Notes under the pieces: model-generated
Seen by the model: only the letters and a program-made list of their open reading frames with translations
Database searches by the model: none
Told to the model about the DNA's origin: nothing
Shown: positions 18,301-28,776 of the stretch, one piece after another
Position numbering within the stretch: the stretch's first letter is position 1
Layout: every line of letters starts with the position of its first letter
Program-made: the position numbers and the translations under genes
Assembly (NCBI GenBank): GCA_009922615.1
Contig: RFVF01000021.1
Location: 1-64,000, forward strand
Length of the DNA: 64,000 bases
Reading direction: 5' to 3'
Origin: Pseudomonadota bacterium
GTDB lineage: Bacteria > Verrucomicrobiota > Verrucomicrobiia > Limisphaerales > SXTU01

Positions 18301-20622
18301 GCCGGCGGTGACTGGACGCGCGGCAATTTGCTCGCGGTGAATCCACGCGGCGAGGTCTTCACTGTTTCGGATGAGAAGCTCGTGCAAGTGGACTTCAACT
18401 CCGGCGCGCACCGCGTGCTGGTGAGCGACTTGAAGAAACCTTCCGCGCTTGCCTGTGACCGCGCGGGGAACTTCTACCTCTTCGACTCCGCCAAGGAGCG
18501 AAAGCACATCCGTGTGTATGACTCGGCCGGAAAATTCCTCCGCAGCATCGGTGAGCCCGGCGGCTACCAGCGCGGCCCGTGGAATCCGAATCGCATGGAC
18601 CACATCACCGCGCTCGCGGTGGATGCCCGCGATCAAGTCTGGGCCGTGGATTGGAATTACTGGCCCAAGCGCATCAGCCTCTGGAGCGCGGACGGGAAGT
18701 TTCAAAAGGAGTTCCTCGGCCCGACCGAATACGGCGGGGCAGGGCAGCTCGACCCGGGCGACAAACGTCGTCTCTTCTACGGTCCGCTGAAGTTCGAGTT
18801 GGACTGGGCCAGCGGCAAGTCGCGCCTGAAAAACCTGCTGTCGCTCGATGGCCACGGTGCGGGCGACTCCCCGATCTACGTCGGCAAGCAGCTCTATCTC
18901 GTCAACACCCGGCCCGGCGGCCACGGCCCTTCATTGCAGTGCGGTGTGGTGTATCGCCATGACGGCGACCGCGCCAAGCTCGTCGCGGCAGTCGGTCTCG
19001 CCGGACAGTTTAAGCCGCTGCTCGATCCGCGCCTGGTGAAGGCCTTTGGCGGCAAGGTGCTCATGGACTACATCTGCACCTGGAGCGACTTGAATGGCGA
19101 CGAACAGGTCCAGCCCGAGGAAGTCCAGCTCTGGCCCAAGCCGAAGAACGTCCGCGTGGTTTTCGATTCCCAGCTTGGCGTGCAGATGGGGTCCATCGGT
19201 TTCCGCGTGAAAGAATTCCGCCCCGACGGCGTGCCAGTTTATGAGCGCGTTGATTTGCCGGGCTTGTGGGATGGCGTTGCGTTCCGGCTCAACGACGGGA
19301 ACTTCTACCACTTCGAGGATGAATCCACCTTGCGCAACGCCTGCGCTGTGCAGCGGCCGGACGGCAAGGTCCTCTGGACCTATCAGACGGAAGGTGCGGG
19401 CGTTCAGGCGCTCAGCCGGGCGAAGCCCTGGCACCCGGCGCAGATCGTCTGCCAGTTTGGCTTTGCCGGCCACGCCACTGCGCACGCGGGTGACCTCGGT
19501 GAGTTCCTTGTCTTCAATTCCAACGTCGGCATCTTCGACATCATGACCGCCGACGGCCTTTTCGCCGGCCAGATCTTCCGCGACATCCGCGATCCGAAGG
19601 CGCTGCCGTGGAGCGGCACGAACAATGCGCGCGGCATGAGGCTGGACGACATCACGCCCGGACAGGAGCACTTTCAGGGCTACTTCACGCGCACGGCGGA
19701 CAACAAGTATTATGCCGTCGCTGGCCACAACCACGCCAGTGTCGTCGAGGTCATCGGCATGGACCGCTTCAAGCGCTTCGGTGGCAACGTCATGATTGGG
19801 CCAAAGGAACTCGCCGCCGCTCAAAGCTGGGAGCGGTCCCGTGAAGCCCGCGTCCTCTACGCCCGCGCGCCCGTGCTTGACGCCTACCTGATGTCCGCAC
19901 CGAAACTCGACGGCAAGCTAAACGACTGGGGCCCGGTCAATGCCGAGCAAGACCGCGATGCGAAGTTCCGCATCGGTTACGACGACCAAAATCTCTATCT
20001 CGCCTACGAAGTGAGTCGCCGTGGTCCGCTCAAGAACCAAGGCCAGCAATGGGACCGCCTCTTCAAAACCGGCGCGAGCGTTGACTTTCAGATCGCCGCC
20101 GACCCCGGTGCGAACCCCGACCGCAAAGCCCCCGCGCCCGGTGACCAACGCCTGCTCCTCACGCTCATGGGCGAAAAACCCACCGCCGTTCTCTACCAAG
20201 CCGTCGTCCCCGGCACGCCACCGGAGAAGGCCTGGCAAGTCGTCAGCCCCGTTCACTCCGTCACGTTCGACCGCGTTATCAAGCTCGACTCAGTGCGCTT
20301 CGCCGTGGATGAAACGGACAACGGTTATACGCTCGAAGCCGCCGTTCCGCTCGCTGCCCTTGGCCTGAAGATCACGCCCGGCCTCCGCTTGAAAATGGAC
20401 TGGGGCATCCTGGTCAGCGGCCCCAATGGCACGGAAGTCCTGCGCCGCGAGTATTGGGCCAACAAGGCCACGCAGATCACCGCCGACGCCCCGAGCGAAG
20501 CCGAGCTGCATCCCGAACTCTGGGGCCACGTCCGCTTCCACTCCGAACGCCTCGCCGCCCTCGACCCCACCGCGAAGAAAAAGGACAAGTCGGTGGAGGA
20601 CTTGTTGAATGATTTGAAGTGA
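15322..20622 (+). CDS. Very large secreted protein: FlgD-like Ig domain, NHL-like repeats, C-terminal CBM9/DOMON-like domain
   Basis: ORF 15301..20622; likely GTG start near 15322; GTRVRNLLANTPQSAGKNSVAWDLKDEQGNYVPPGDYRWKA (FlgD-like); LDGKLNDWGPV...FRIGYDDQNLYLAYEV (CBM9-like). Confidence 0.75.
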   Translation: MPDHRSVSVIFLRAVLGLVAGLAWAAAVAAPFSSAVVEDAVDFAACQVWTDNVAEGVEPAVIRDLLGWGQGRVPGTASRPGRSGKHAESLQYLLAFKQPVALGTVLGGIGELRVLQSAATWPPEPGRAADWLTVEVQPNQSAPRFAPLPPGTKTRALLVTVPSPRDSRQSPFLRLLAPRLANHTPAAIANAESDYTTKPTASPPYTYDPGHLTRGHGEWINSGKDEKGINSRAPITELQPAWFILSWPDARRVDGVLLQDNFNSFELQAFTGPPGINAVAATEQEWKTIRKFKPTPDGPRRWLTFEPVQTRALRLQITKTDEGPVARLADFAVFTDLGDKPAPAIVKPLSAEPPLEIGYELAQAGKVTLVVDRADGTRVRNLLANTPQSAGKNSVAWDLKDEQGNYVPPGDYRWKAITHPPLELRYEMTAYPNHGSYFPERPAWLTGASGSGGWLADHSPPRSACVAGDRVFLGAPVSESGVSLIECDLEGRKHWGHSSFEAFTGSWLLASDGKTVFNLAPAHNFARAGMDKSTEAIWAVDIATKKVRTLAMLQPTAERKRGAQGLAAHDGKVFVAIHGAENWFQNAAGASDVDLQNSLPTYPVARKPRAAYEMVPDHRTDFLRLFRLKDQPPGFGPNHGLVYLETTKNPTRQQHVVLAFTKPVSIGSLVFPPPPREDKMQFTIAVLKPSAPYPPRPDERVDWVNVPLTDTNSWAVVALPAGTSTRALRLTFTRGGGGANDDLLADIEDKKGAPLLDLADKPAAKKSGFAAADDGLWQRRLEGMKLLGRRFENVFSTATVRVNSGKILRDGTWDAERTEPLSAADPGIYALEWKSPQPLRGLALREVDGAVTEVDVFTGPADAPVDLKSEAGWEKIATYHQALRDYYSGRESNNGYARYLDGYVDFGREVSTRAVRLRVIKQWDTKAHYPSGIREDLGGQTLDTKRCRIFGVAALRYLGGEPAVNPLVTERVEMLDGETGKVLKEVHVPRIAEAGGDWTRGNLLAVNPRGEVFTVSDEKLVQVDFNSGAHRVLVSDLKKPSALACDRAGNFYLFDSAKERKHIRVYDSAGKFLRSIGEPGGYQRGPWNPNRMDHITALAVDARDQVWAVDWNYWPKRISLWSADGKFQKEFLGPTEYGGAGQLDPGDKRRLFYGPLKFELDWASGKSRLKNLLSLDGHGAGDSPIYVGKQLYLVNTRPGGHGPSLQCGVVYRHDGDRAKLVAAVGLAGQFKPLLDPRLVKAFGGKVLMDYICTWSDLNGDEQVQPEEVQLWPKPKNVRVVFDSQLGVQMGSIGFRVKEFRPDGVPVYERVDLPGLWDGVAFRLNDGNFYHFEDESTLRNACAVQRPDGKVLWTYQTEGAGVQALSRAKPWHPAQIVCQFGFAGHATAHAGDLGEFLVFNSNVGIFDIMTADGLFAGQIFRDIRDPKALPWSGTNNARGMRLDDITPGQEHFQGYFTRTADNKYYAVAGHNHASVVEVIGMDRFKRFGGNVMIGPKELAAAQSWERSREARVLYARAPVLDAYLMSAPKLDGKLNDWGPVNAEQDRDAKFRIGYDDQNLYLAYEVSRRGPLKNQGQQWDRLFKTGASVDFQIAADPGANPDRKAPAPGDQRLLLTLMGEKPTAVLYQAVVPGTPPEKAWQVVSPVHSVTFDRVIKLDSVRFAVDETDNGYTLEAAVPLAALGLKITPGLRLKMDWGILVSGPNGTEVLRREYWANKATQITADAPSEAELHPELWGHVRFHSERLAALDPTAKKKDKSVEDLLNDLK

Positions 20623-20659
20623 GTCTGAAAGCTGGGCCTAGCATCTTGTAGCTGTTCTT

Positions 20660-21175
20660 GTGATTCTGCTTCAGCCAACTCGCCTTCATTGGATCAAGGA
20701 TGAGGGAGACGACCCCTACGACCTGTGTGCACACTCGCCGGTGGATTTTCGCGTTGATGACGAAGTCCTCATCCGTCCGGAAGATGGTGACTGGACCGTG
20801 AGCGCAGCGGCGCTCCGCTTGCTCCGAACTCTGGAACGCGACCACGCTCCCGGTGCGTCAGGCCGTCAACTATTCCCCTGCTGCGGACAAGTGACGTGTC
20901 AGGAACCGGGGGAACTAGAAGTCCTCATCCTTGGCTGTGGGATTGGTGCCGACTTTGCAGTCCTGCATATAGGTGACGAAATCAAAATCAAAGACGCAAC
21001 TGGTCGTTGCCTGGCCGTGACCTCCGGGGAGTGGCAACGTGCGGTCTTTGGATTCGCCGATGCGGTTGAAGAGTTTTACGAAGTCAGTGTGCCAAAGCAG
21101 CCTTGCAGCCCCGAGGATGAACAAGCTTATCCGTTGTTCTGGCAGGAATGGAAACGCCGCCGGAACCCAGACTAG
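20660..21175 (+). CDS. Hypothetical protein (171 aa)
   Basis: Intact ORF, no recognised family; overlaps the upstream part of the next ORF frame but not its likely start. Confidence 0.55.
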   Translation: MILLQPTRLHWIKDEGDDPYDLCAHSPVDFRVDDEVLIRPEDGDWTVSAAALRLLRTLERDHAPGASGRQLFPCCGQVTCQEPGELEVLILGCGIGADFAVLHIGDEIKIKDATGRCLAVTSGEWQRAVFGFADAVEEFYEVSVPKQPCSPEDEQAYPLFWQEWKRRRNPD

Positions 21176-21213
21176 TGGTCAACTTCCGCACCCCAATCCC
21201 CACGAACAAACCC

Positions 21214-24200
21214 ATGCTCGCGCGTCTCCTACTCGGCACTCTCGTCTTCAACGCTCTCACGCTCTCCGCCGCTGAGAAACCCCAGCTCCTCGAAGCCGAA
21301 GACCACAAGCCCAAGACCGCCGCCGTTTATGCCGACGCGCGCGCCTCCGGGAAGAAGTCCGTCATCGCAATGCTGCCGGCGGTCGGGCGGGTGTTTGAGT
21401 TTGGGAAGGATTTGCCGGCGGGCGATTACCTTGCGACGGCGTGGATCGAAGCAGTGCCAGCGAGCTTGCTGCACACACTGGCGGTCACGTTCAAGGCGGA
21501 TGGCGCGGCGCGGGTGATTGACCAGGCGCAGCTTGATGCGCGGCCTGGCTTTCGTCCGTTTCAACTCCGCTTCTTCCACCCCGGCGGCAAGGTGTCTATT
21601 ACGCTGGATGCGGCGGGCAAGAGCGGCTTCGACCAGATGCGTGCCAGCCCGGGCGACGCGGAGAAGGGCGTCGCTGCCGCGCTGGACATTGACGAGTCGA
21701 CCAGCGGCAAGCAGAAGAAGGCCGACGCCAACCGCGACGAACTCTCCGAGCTGCTCGAAGGCGCGAAGAGCGCCGAGTCGCTCAAGCCCACCGACCTCCG
21801 CGTCGCCTGCGACCGAGTCGAGCTGACGCTCCTGCGCGCCGCGCCCGTGGCCGTGGCGAGCGTCGCGGTGGATAAGATTCACTACGCCCCCGGCGACACC
21901 GTGAGCGCGCAGGCTGAGTTGCTCGGCGGTGCGGCGGGCGGCGCGTTCACCTTCCGCGCGGAGGTCCTCACGGAGCTGGACGCGGCGCGCGAGGTGTTCA
22001 CGGCGAACGTCCAGCTCGCGCCCGGCGAGCGGAAGGAGTTGCCGTTTCAATTCAAGTTGGGCAATGCCGAGTTCGGCCACGAGCTGCGCGGTGTGCTGGT
22101 CGCGGGCGGAACGGAAGTTCACTCCAGCAGCGAGTTCTTCGGGGTCAGCAAAAACGTCTATCGCGTCGGCATCACCGGACGGCACGTCGGCCAGAGCACG
22201 CGCAACCTCACGCCCGAGCGCGCCGCCGAGACGATGGCTGCCAACGTCCGCGCCTACGCCAACTACTTCGAGTGCTTCGCCTGGGCACCGTGCGATTACT
22301 CGGACCTCACGCCGAAGACGGAGGAATTCGTCTCCGGACAGACGCAGTATCCCGGCAGCGTCGCGGGCATGAAGCTGCAACTCGCCGAGGCGCACCGGCG
22401 CGGCATCAAGGCGATCACTTACGGCAAGGCCTGCGCGGCGGGCATCAGTGGCTTCCTCACGTATCAACAGCACCCGGAGTTTTTCGGGCACAGCTTCGCG
22501 ACCGGCCCAGCCACGGAGCAGATGAGCACCTTCCTGTTGGAGCGGATGCTGGAGAATGATTACAACTTCAACCGCCCCTCCGACGGCGGCTGGCGGCATT
22601 GGGCGAGCCTCTGGACGCGCTTTGACTTCAACCCCGCCGTGGACTTCGGCGCGGACGAGTTGGTGCGCAGCGCGGAAATATTCGGCTGGGATGGCGTGCG
22701 CTGGGACGGGCACTTCGTCGAGAACCAACGCCGCTGCATTGACCGCATCAACGCCAAGCGCCCCGGCTATGTCCACGGCTACAACTCCGCCTTTGCCAAC
22801 TGCGGCTCGAAGCTTTTCCTCCCGCCGGACCAGAGCGACTTCCACGACATCGCCAAGGCCCACGGCCTCATCATGGACGAGTCGGTGCGCGGTCACAGCC
22901 GCTGGACCGACGGCTCGATGCGGACCTTCTACGAGGGCATCTGCCGCGAGGCGGATTACGTTAAACGCATCGGCGGGCTGCCGCTCTTCATCACGTTCGA
23001 CATGGGCAGCCGGCAGGACGTGACGTGGAACGTATTGAGCGGCCTCGCCGCCGGCCAGCGCTACACCTACCTCACGTCGCCGGGCGACTACGCGTTCGGC
23101 ACGTTGCCGAAGTTCCTCACGCGCTACTCGGCGTTCGTGTGGGACGACACGGCGATGGTCGCGAACGAGGCGCAGCACTTGGCCGTCACGCTCGCGCCGG
23201 GTTCGCCGACGAACGCAGCGGTGTGGTTCGATCAGAGCACTTGGTTGCGCAAGCTCACCGACGGCCGCCAGCAAGTTCTGTTGCACCTGCTCAACTTCCC
23301 CGGCTACCGCCACTACGCGCAGCGCGTGCAGACGCCGCCGACATGGCTCTCGAATGTGACGGTCAGCGTCAAGCTGCCAGCCGGTGCGCAGCTCGCGCGT
23401 GCGTTCCACGTCTCGCCCGACTTGGTGGAAGGGCATCACGCACTCACGCCGAAGACCGACGGCACAACTGCGACGCTCGTCCTGCCCGAGGTGAAGCTGT
23501 GGAGCATCGTGGTCCTAGAGTTTTCGGGCGGAGCCAATTACCCGCTCACGACGCCCGTCGAGGACGCCACCAAGCACTTCGCCGAGGAGAAGCAGAAGAA
23601 AGAACACGAAGCCAAGCTCGCCGCCGAGAAGTCCAAGGCCAGCATCGGCACTCCCGTTGCCGCGTCGCCCGCCGCCACGGACCTCGATGCGAACGCCGAC
23701 CCCGCCGTGCTCGCGCAGCACTTCAAGAACTTCACCCGGCCCGCGTCACCTGCGCTGCGGCGCAACGGCGTCGTGGACGTTCACCACGCGCGTGGCGCGT
23801 TCGCGTGGCTGAACCCGGTGGACATCGCGCTCCAGCTCGCGGGCGGCGGCAACTACACGCCGTCGTGGGTGGACCGCGTGGGCTTCCGCCTCGGCCCCGG
23901 CGGCTCGATGGAGGATTTCCCCGACAGCTACGACGCGCTCTTCGAGAACGACGTGCTCGTGCTCGACAACGTGCAGGCCGCCGACCTCGGCGCGTTGCGA
24001 CGCACGATGATCGCGGACTTCGTGCGCGCCGGGGGTGGGCTGCTCGTGATGGGCGGCTGGTTCAACCTCTCGCAGGGTGCGGACCGGAATACGTCGCTGG
24101 CTGAATTGCTGCCGGTGACTATTACCAAGCAAGGCAACCTTGCGACGAATGCGGCGGGCTTTGCGCTGACCATCGCGCGAACAGACTTCTTTCCGAAAGT

Positions 24201-25365
24201 GGACTGGGTCCGCGCAGGCGTGGCGTTCCAAGTGGACCAGTCGCCGGTGAAGGCCGGTGCGGAGGTGCTGGCGAAGGCGGGGCCGCATCCGGCCATTGTC
24301 GCCGGGACGTGTGGCGCAGGCCGCGTGGTCGTGGTGCTGGCGAATCCGCATGGCGAGCCGGCGAAAGGCACCTTGCCCTACTGGCAATCCCCCGAGTGGC
24401 CGCGCGTGCTCGCCGCGTGCCTTGCGTATCTGGCGAAGGGCTCCGAAGCCGTCAGCACCAAGACCCTTGCCAAGCGCGCCCTCGATAAGAAGAAAGTGCT
24501 GCCTGACGACTTGATGCTAGACGCCTCCAGCCTAGCCGCACCGGAGCTGGCCAAGCGCCTCCGCAGTGCGCGGGACAACATCGTAGACACCGAGACCGCG
24601 CAGACCGTCCTGCGTGTGGCGCTCGACAACAAAGTCACGGACACGGAGCTGCTCACCACCGTGGTCGAGGCCGCCGGGCCTTTCATGGACGCGAGCTTCG
24701 CGCCGCTAGGTGTGCAGATGGCGCAGAGCGACCTCGACGTGCTCCGGCGCGTGGGTTACCGCGTGCTCGGCCTCGCGAAGAACAAGGCCCACCGCCCGCT
24801 CGTGGAGAAAGGCCTGAAGGAGTCGAACGTCGAGTGCATTCGCGCCGCGCTCGTGGCCCTCGGAGAAATTGGCGACCCTGTCGCCGCGCCTGCCGTCACC
24901 GAGTATCTCGCGGGAGGCACGGAGAAATTGCTCGCCATCTCCGTCCTGCGCCGACTCGGAACGCCAGCGGACTTTGCGGCGTCGCTGGAGCTCTACGCCC
25001 ACGCCCTGCGTCGACTCACCGAACTGCACAGCGGTCGCAAGTCCGTATTGAACACGCTCTACGGCGGCATGGCCTTCAGCCTCACGCCCGCGCAACGCCG
25101 CCTCGCGCAAGGCGAGCTCCGCACCGTGCAGGACATGGAAGCCCGCGCACGACACGACAGCGCCTACTTCGCCGCCAGTCTCGGCAAGCTCAACGACACC
25201 GAGTGGCGCGCCTTCACCAGTTTTCTTGCGCAAACGAAGAATGCCGCCGTGGCTCCGTTGGCGCACGCGACGTTCGGCAAGCTGCCTCGCGAACAGACGA
25301 AACCATGGCGCACCGAGCTGGCCAAGGCGCAGTTGCCGCAAATCCGGCTGCTGGCGGAGGAGTAA
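21214..25365 (+). CDS. Large secreted protein: glycoside-hydrolase-like plus GATase-like region and C-terminal HEAT repeats
   Basis: ORF 21148..25365; start MLARLLLGTLVFNALTLSAAEK at 21214 (signal peptide); HEAT-like region near EKGLKESNVECIRAALVALGEIGDPVAAPAV. Confidence 0.75.
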   Translation: MLARLLLGTLVFNALTLSAAEKPQLLEAEDHKPKTAAVYADARASGKKSVIAMLPAVGRVFEFGKDLPAGDYLATAWIEAVPASLLHTLAVTFKADGAARVIDQAQLDARPGFRPFQLRFFHPGGKVSITLDAAGKSGFDQMRASPGDAEKGVAAALDIDESTSGKQKKADANRDELSELLEGAKSAESLKPTDLRVACDRVELTLLRAAPVAVASVAVDKIHYAPGDTVSAQAELLGGAAGGAFTFRAEVLTELDAAREVFTANVQLAPGERKELPFQFKLGNAEFGHELRGVLVAGGTEVHSSSEFFGVSKNVYRVGITGRHVGQSTRNLTPERAAETMAANVRAYANYFECFAWAPCDYSDLTPKTEEFVSGQTQYPGSVAGMKLQLAEAHRRGIKAITYGKACAAGISGFLTYQQHPEFFGHSFATGPATEQMSTFLLERMLENDYNFNRPSDGGWRHWASLWTRFDFNPAVDFGADELVRSAEIFGWDGVRWDGHFVENQRRCIDRINAKRPGYVHGYNSAFANCGSKLFLPPDQSDFHDIAKAHGLIMDESVRGHSRWTDGSMRTFYEGICREADYVKRIGGLPLFITFDMGSRQDVTWNVLSGLAAGQRYTYLTSPGDYAFGTLPKFLTRYSAFVWDDTAMVANEAQHLAVTLAPGSPTNAAVWFDQSTWLRKLTDGRQQVLLHLLNFPGYRHYAQRVQTPPTWLSNVTVSVKLPAGAQLARAFHVSPDLVEGHHALTPKTDGTTATLVLPEVKLWSIVVLEFSGGANYPLTTPVEDATKHFAEEKQKKEHEAKLAAEKSKASIGTPVAASPAATDLDANADPAVLAQHFKNFTRPASPALRRNGVVDVHHARGAFAWLNPVDIALQLAGGGNYTPSWVDRVGFRLGPGGSMEDFPDSYDALFENDVLVLDNVQAADLGALRRTMIADFVRAGGGLLVMGGWFNLSQGADRNTSLAELLPVTITKQGNLATNAAGFALTIARTDFFPKVDWVRAGVAFQVDQSPVKAGAEVLAKAGPHPAIVAGTCGAGRVVVVLANPHGEPAKGTLPYWQSPEWPRVLAACLAYLAKGSEAVSTKTLAKRALDKKKVLPDDLMLDASSLAAPELAKRLRSARDNIVDTETAQTVLRVALDNKVTDTELLTTVVEAAGPFMDASFAPLGVQMAQSDLDVLRRVGYRVLGLAKNKAHRPLVEKGLKESNVECIRAALVALGEIGDPVAAPAVTEYLAGGTEKLLAISVLRRLGTPADFAASLELYAHALRRLTELHSGRKSVLNTLYGGMAFSLTPAQRRLAQGELRTVQDMEARARHDSAYFAASLGKLNDTEWRAFTSFLAQTKNAAVAPLAHATFGKLPREQTKPWRTELAKAQLPQIRLLAEE

Positions 25366-25371
25366 ACAGAG

Positions 25372-25399
25372 TTGTTAATTCCTTCCCGCGCTCTATAAC
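25372..25399 (+). promoter_or_regulatory. Sigma70-like promoter TTGTTA-N16-TATAAC, 6 nt before GTG 25406
   Basis: Hexamers at 25372-25377 and 25394-25399. Confidence 0.55.
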
Positions 25400-25405
25400 G
25401 CCGCC

Positions 25406-27813
25406 GTGTTCCGCCTGATCGTCTTCGTCCTTGCGCTGGCTTCGGCCACGTTTGCGTTGGCCCAGGGCGACGCACCCCGGATACGCGGCGCGCAAACCGG
25501 CTTCAGCGGGCAGTTTCGCAACCGTCACTGGACTCAGTTGGTCGTGGACATTGAGAACCCGGGCCCGGCGCGCACGGGCTTGCTGGTTGCGGAGACGGAA
25601 GGGGCGTTGAGCAAGCAACGGGTGCAGTTCACGCGCCCGGTTTTTCTGCCGGCGCAATCTATCCGGCAATTTGACTTCCCCATCTTGCCAGATTTGCGTC
25701 CGCCACAAGCCGCCAACCGGTTCGATCGCGTGGTGAACGTGCGATTGACGGATGGCACGGCGCAGACGTGGAGCCAGCAAGAGAGCATCGGTAGCCAGAT
25801 TTCCGAGGATGCGTTCTTTCTGCTGATCGCGGACGCAGGCTTCTCCGGCTATCGCGGGCTGCGGGACATGACCATCGGACCGGAGAAGCGAGTCTTCGCC
25901 CGTGCCCAGACGTTACCGAAGAACCTGCCGCGGAGGCCGCTGGAACTGCGCGGGTTCGATGCGCTCGTGCTGGGTGGGTTGGCCGAGACGGAGCTCTCGC
26001 CGCTGCAACAGCACGCGCTGCAAGACTTCGTCACGATGGGCGGCCATTTGATCGTGCTGCCCAGCGCGGCGGCGGGGATCGGTTCGAATTTGGCGGCGTT
26101 GATGCCGGGGACGTTCGTCTCGACGCAGCGGGTGGAGACCCTGCCGTTCGTTGCGGGGGATTTCATCTTCACCAACGGAGTCAACATGGCGCGGTTGGTT
26201 GCCGAACGCGGGGAGGCGCTGGCCGGCACGCGCGAGCGGCCTTGGGCACTCACGCACACCGCAGGGGCCGGGCGGGTAACGATGCTGGCCTTCGACGCCG
26301 GCAGCGAGGAGTTCCACGTGTGGCCGGGGGCGAAGGAGTGGTGGCGTGAGTTGCTCGGGGGCGCACCGCAGTTTCTGCATCACGCGGACCGCCTGCTCAC
26401 GCGCGCGCCGCAAACGGAGCGCGTGCTCGCCAGCCTCTCGGGCATCAAGGTGCTCTCGCGACGAAACGTGCTGCTGTATCTCGGCGGCGTCAGCGGTGCG
26501 CTGCTCTTGGTGCTCGGCGGGTTTCGCTTCACCGCACGGCCGGAGCGGGGCTGGTTAGTGGCGGCGGGGCTGGCACTTTTTTTGGGCGGCGGCGCAGTCT
26601 GGCAAGCCGCCCGATGGAAGGCCGCACCCGAGCCGTTCCTCAACGAAGTTTACGTCGCCACCGCGCGCAGCGGCGAAGATACGGCACGGGTGCAGGCCGC
26701 ACTCGGGTTGTTTTCGCCAACGGAACGAACGTTCGATTTGCAGACGGCCTCGGACCAGGTCTCGCTCTCGCCGGGCCGCAGCGCTCTGACGCCGCCGGAA
26801 CTGCTGCGATTGGATTACGAGGCCCGGCTGTCATTGAGCAATCTCGCCGTGCGTGCCGATGATCTGCGCACGTTCATCGGCCGTGCGCCGCAGGCGGCGC
26901 TGCGGGCGCCCGCGTTACAATTACGCGTCGGCGCGGATGGTTTGTCGCTGGTGCTCTCGAACCGTGCGGAGGCCGCGCTGTCCGGGGCGTTCGTGAAGTT
27001 CAACCGTTTCATCGTGCCGCTCGGCGATGTGCGCCCCGGCGTGCAGCTCGAAAAGTCCGGCGTGCGGGTGAACGCGTTGACCGACGCTACGGAGCTGCTG
27101 CGTTCCGCACGGCAACGCGAGCGCGAGCGATTGCGGGAGGCGTTTTTTCCCACGCCAATTTATACCGGTGAGCTGGCGGTGAGCTACGACGAGCGGCGGT
27201 TCCAAAAATTGCTGCGTGGGCGGGAGCCGCAGCCGGTGTTGTTCAGTTGGAGCGATGCCCCGGCATTTCCACTGGCGGCGATAGAACCGTCGGTGGCGCG
27301 ACGTGCGGTTGGGTTGGTAGCCATCGAGGGCAGTGTCGAATACGCCGGCCCGACGCTGCTGCTGCCGACAGGCGTGATGCCACTGCAGCTTCGGAATCTC
27401 GACGCGTATTCGTTTGAGCGTGCCGAAGGCTGCTTCGCCGGTGGCCGGCCGGGACAGATCTTGGTCGAGTTTAGCCTGCCGGCGGGCTGCCCGGCGGTGA
27501 ACGCGCAGGAATTGGCCGTTCACTTTGAGTTTCGCGGCGCGGCGTTCCAGCCGGAATTTTACCTCGCCCCGGGCGACTTCGTCGTGCAGGGCGAAGTGGC
27601 GAAGCTGCTGCCACGCATGCAAAAGCTCGCTGCGACACCGCCGTTGCGCGTGACTGATCCCGGACGCTTCCTGCGGGCGGGCGGGCGCACCATCATCGTG
27701 GCGGTGGATGTTGCGCACTCCGCCGAAGGCAAACGCCTTGATCACACGATGAATCAAAACCTTCACACCTGGCAGCTTCGCAACCTCGACCTCGAATTGA
27801 AGGCCACCACGCC

Positions 27814-27817
<4 letters not shown>
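25406..27817 (+). CDS. Membrane protein of an ABC-2 operon, large extracytoplasmic regions
   Basis: 803 aa; signal peptide; two central TM segments (NVLLYLGGVSGALLLVLGGFRF, GWLVAAGLALFLGGGAVWQAA); stop overlaps next ATG (ATGA). Confidence 0.75.

Positions 27818-28759
<942 letters not shown>

Positions 28760-28776
<17 letters not shown>

Noticed and set aside
17242-18924. 560-aa ORF on - strand
   Set aside because: Antisense shadow ORF, no domain
5542-20622. Shared C-terminal DLLxDLK in the 140-aa protein and the 1773-aa protein
   Set aside because: Very short, low-complexity match; not enough to claim a sorting signal
21229-23439. 736-aa ORF on - strand
   Set aside because: Antisense shadow of the 21214..25365 gene
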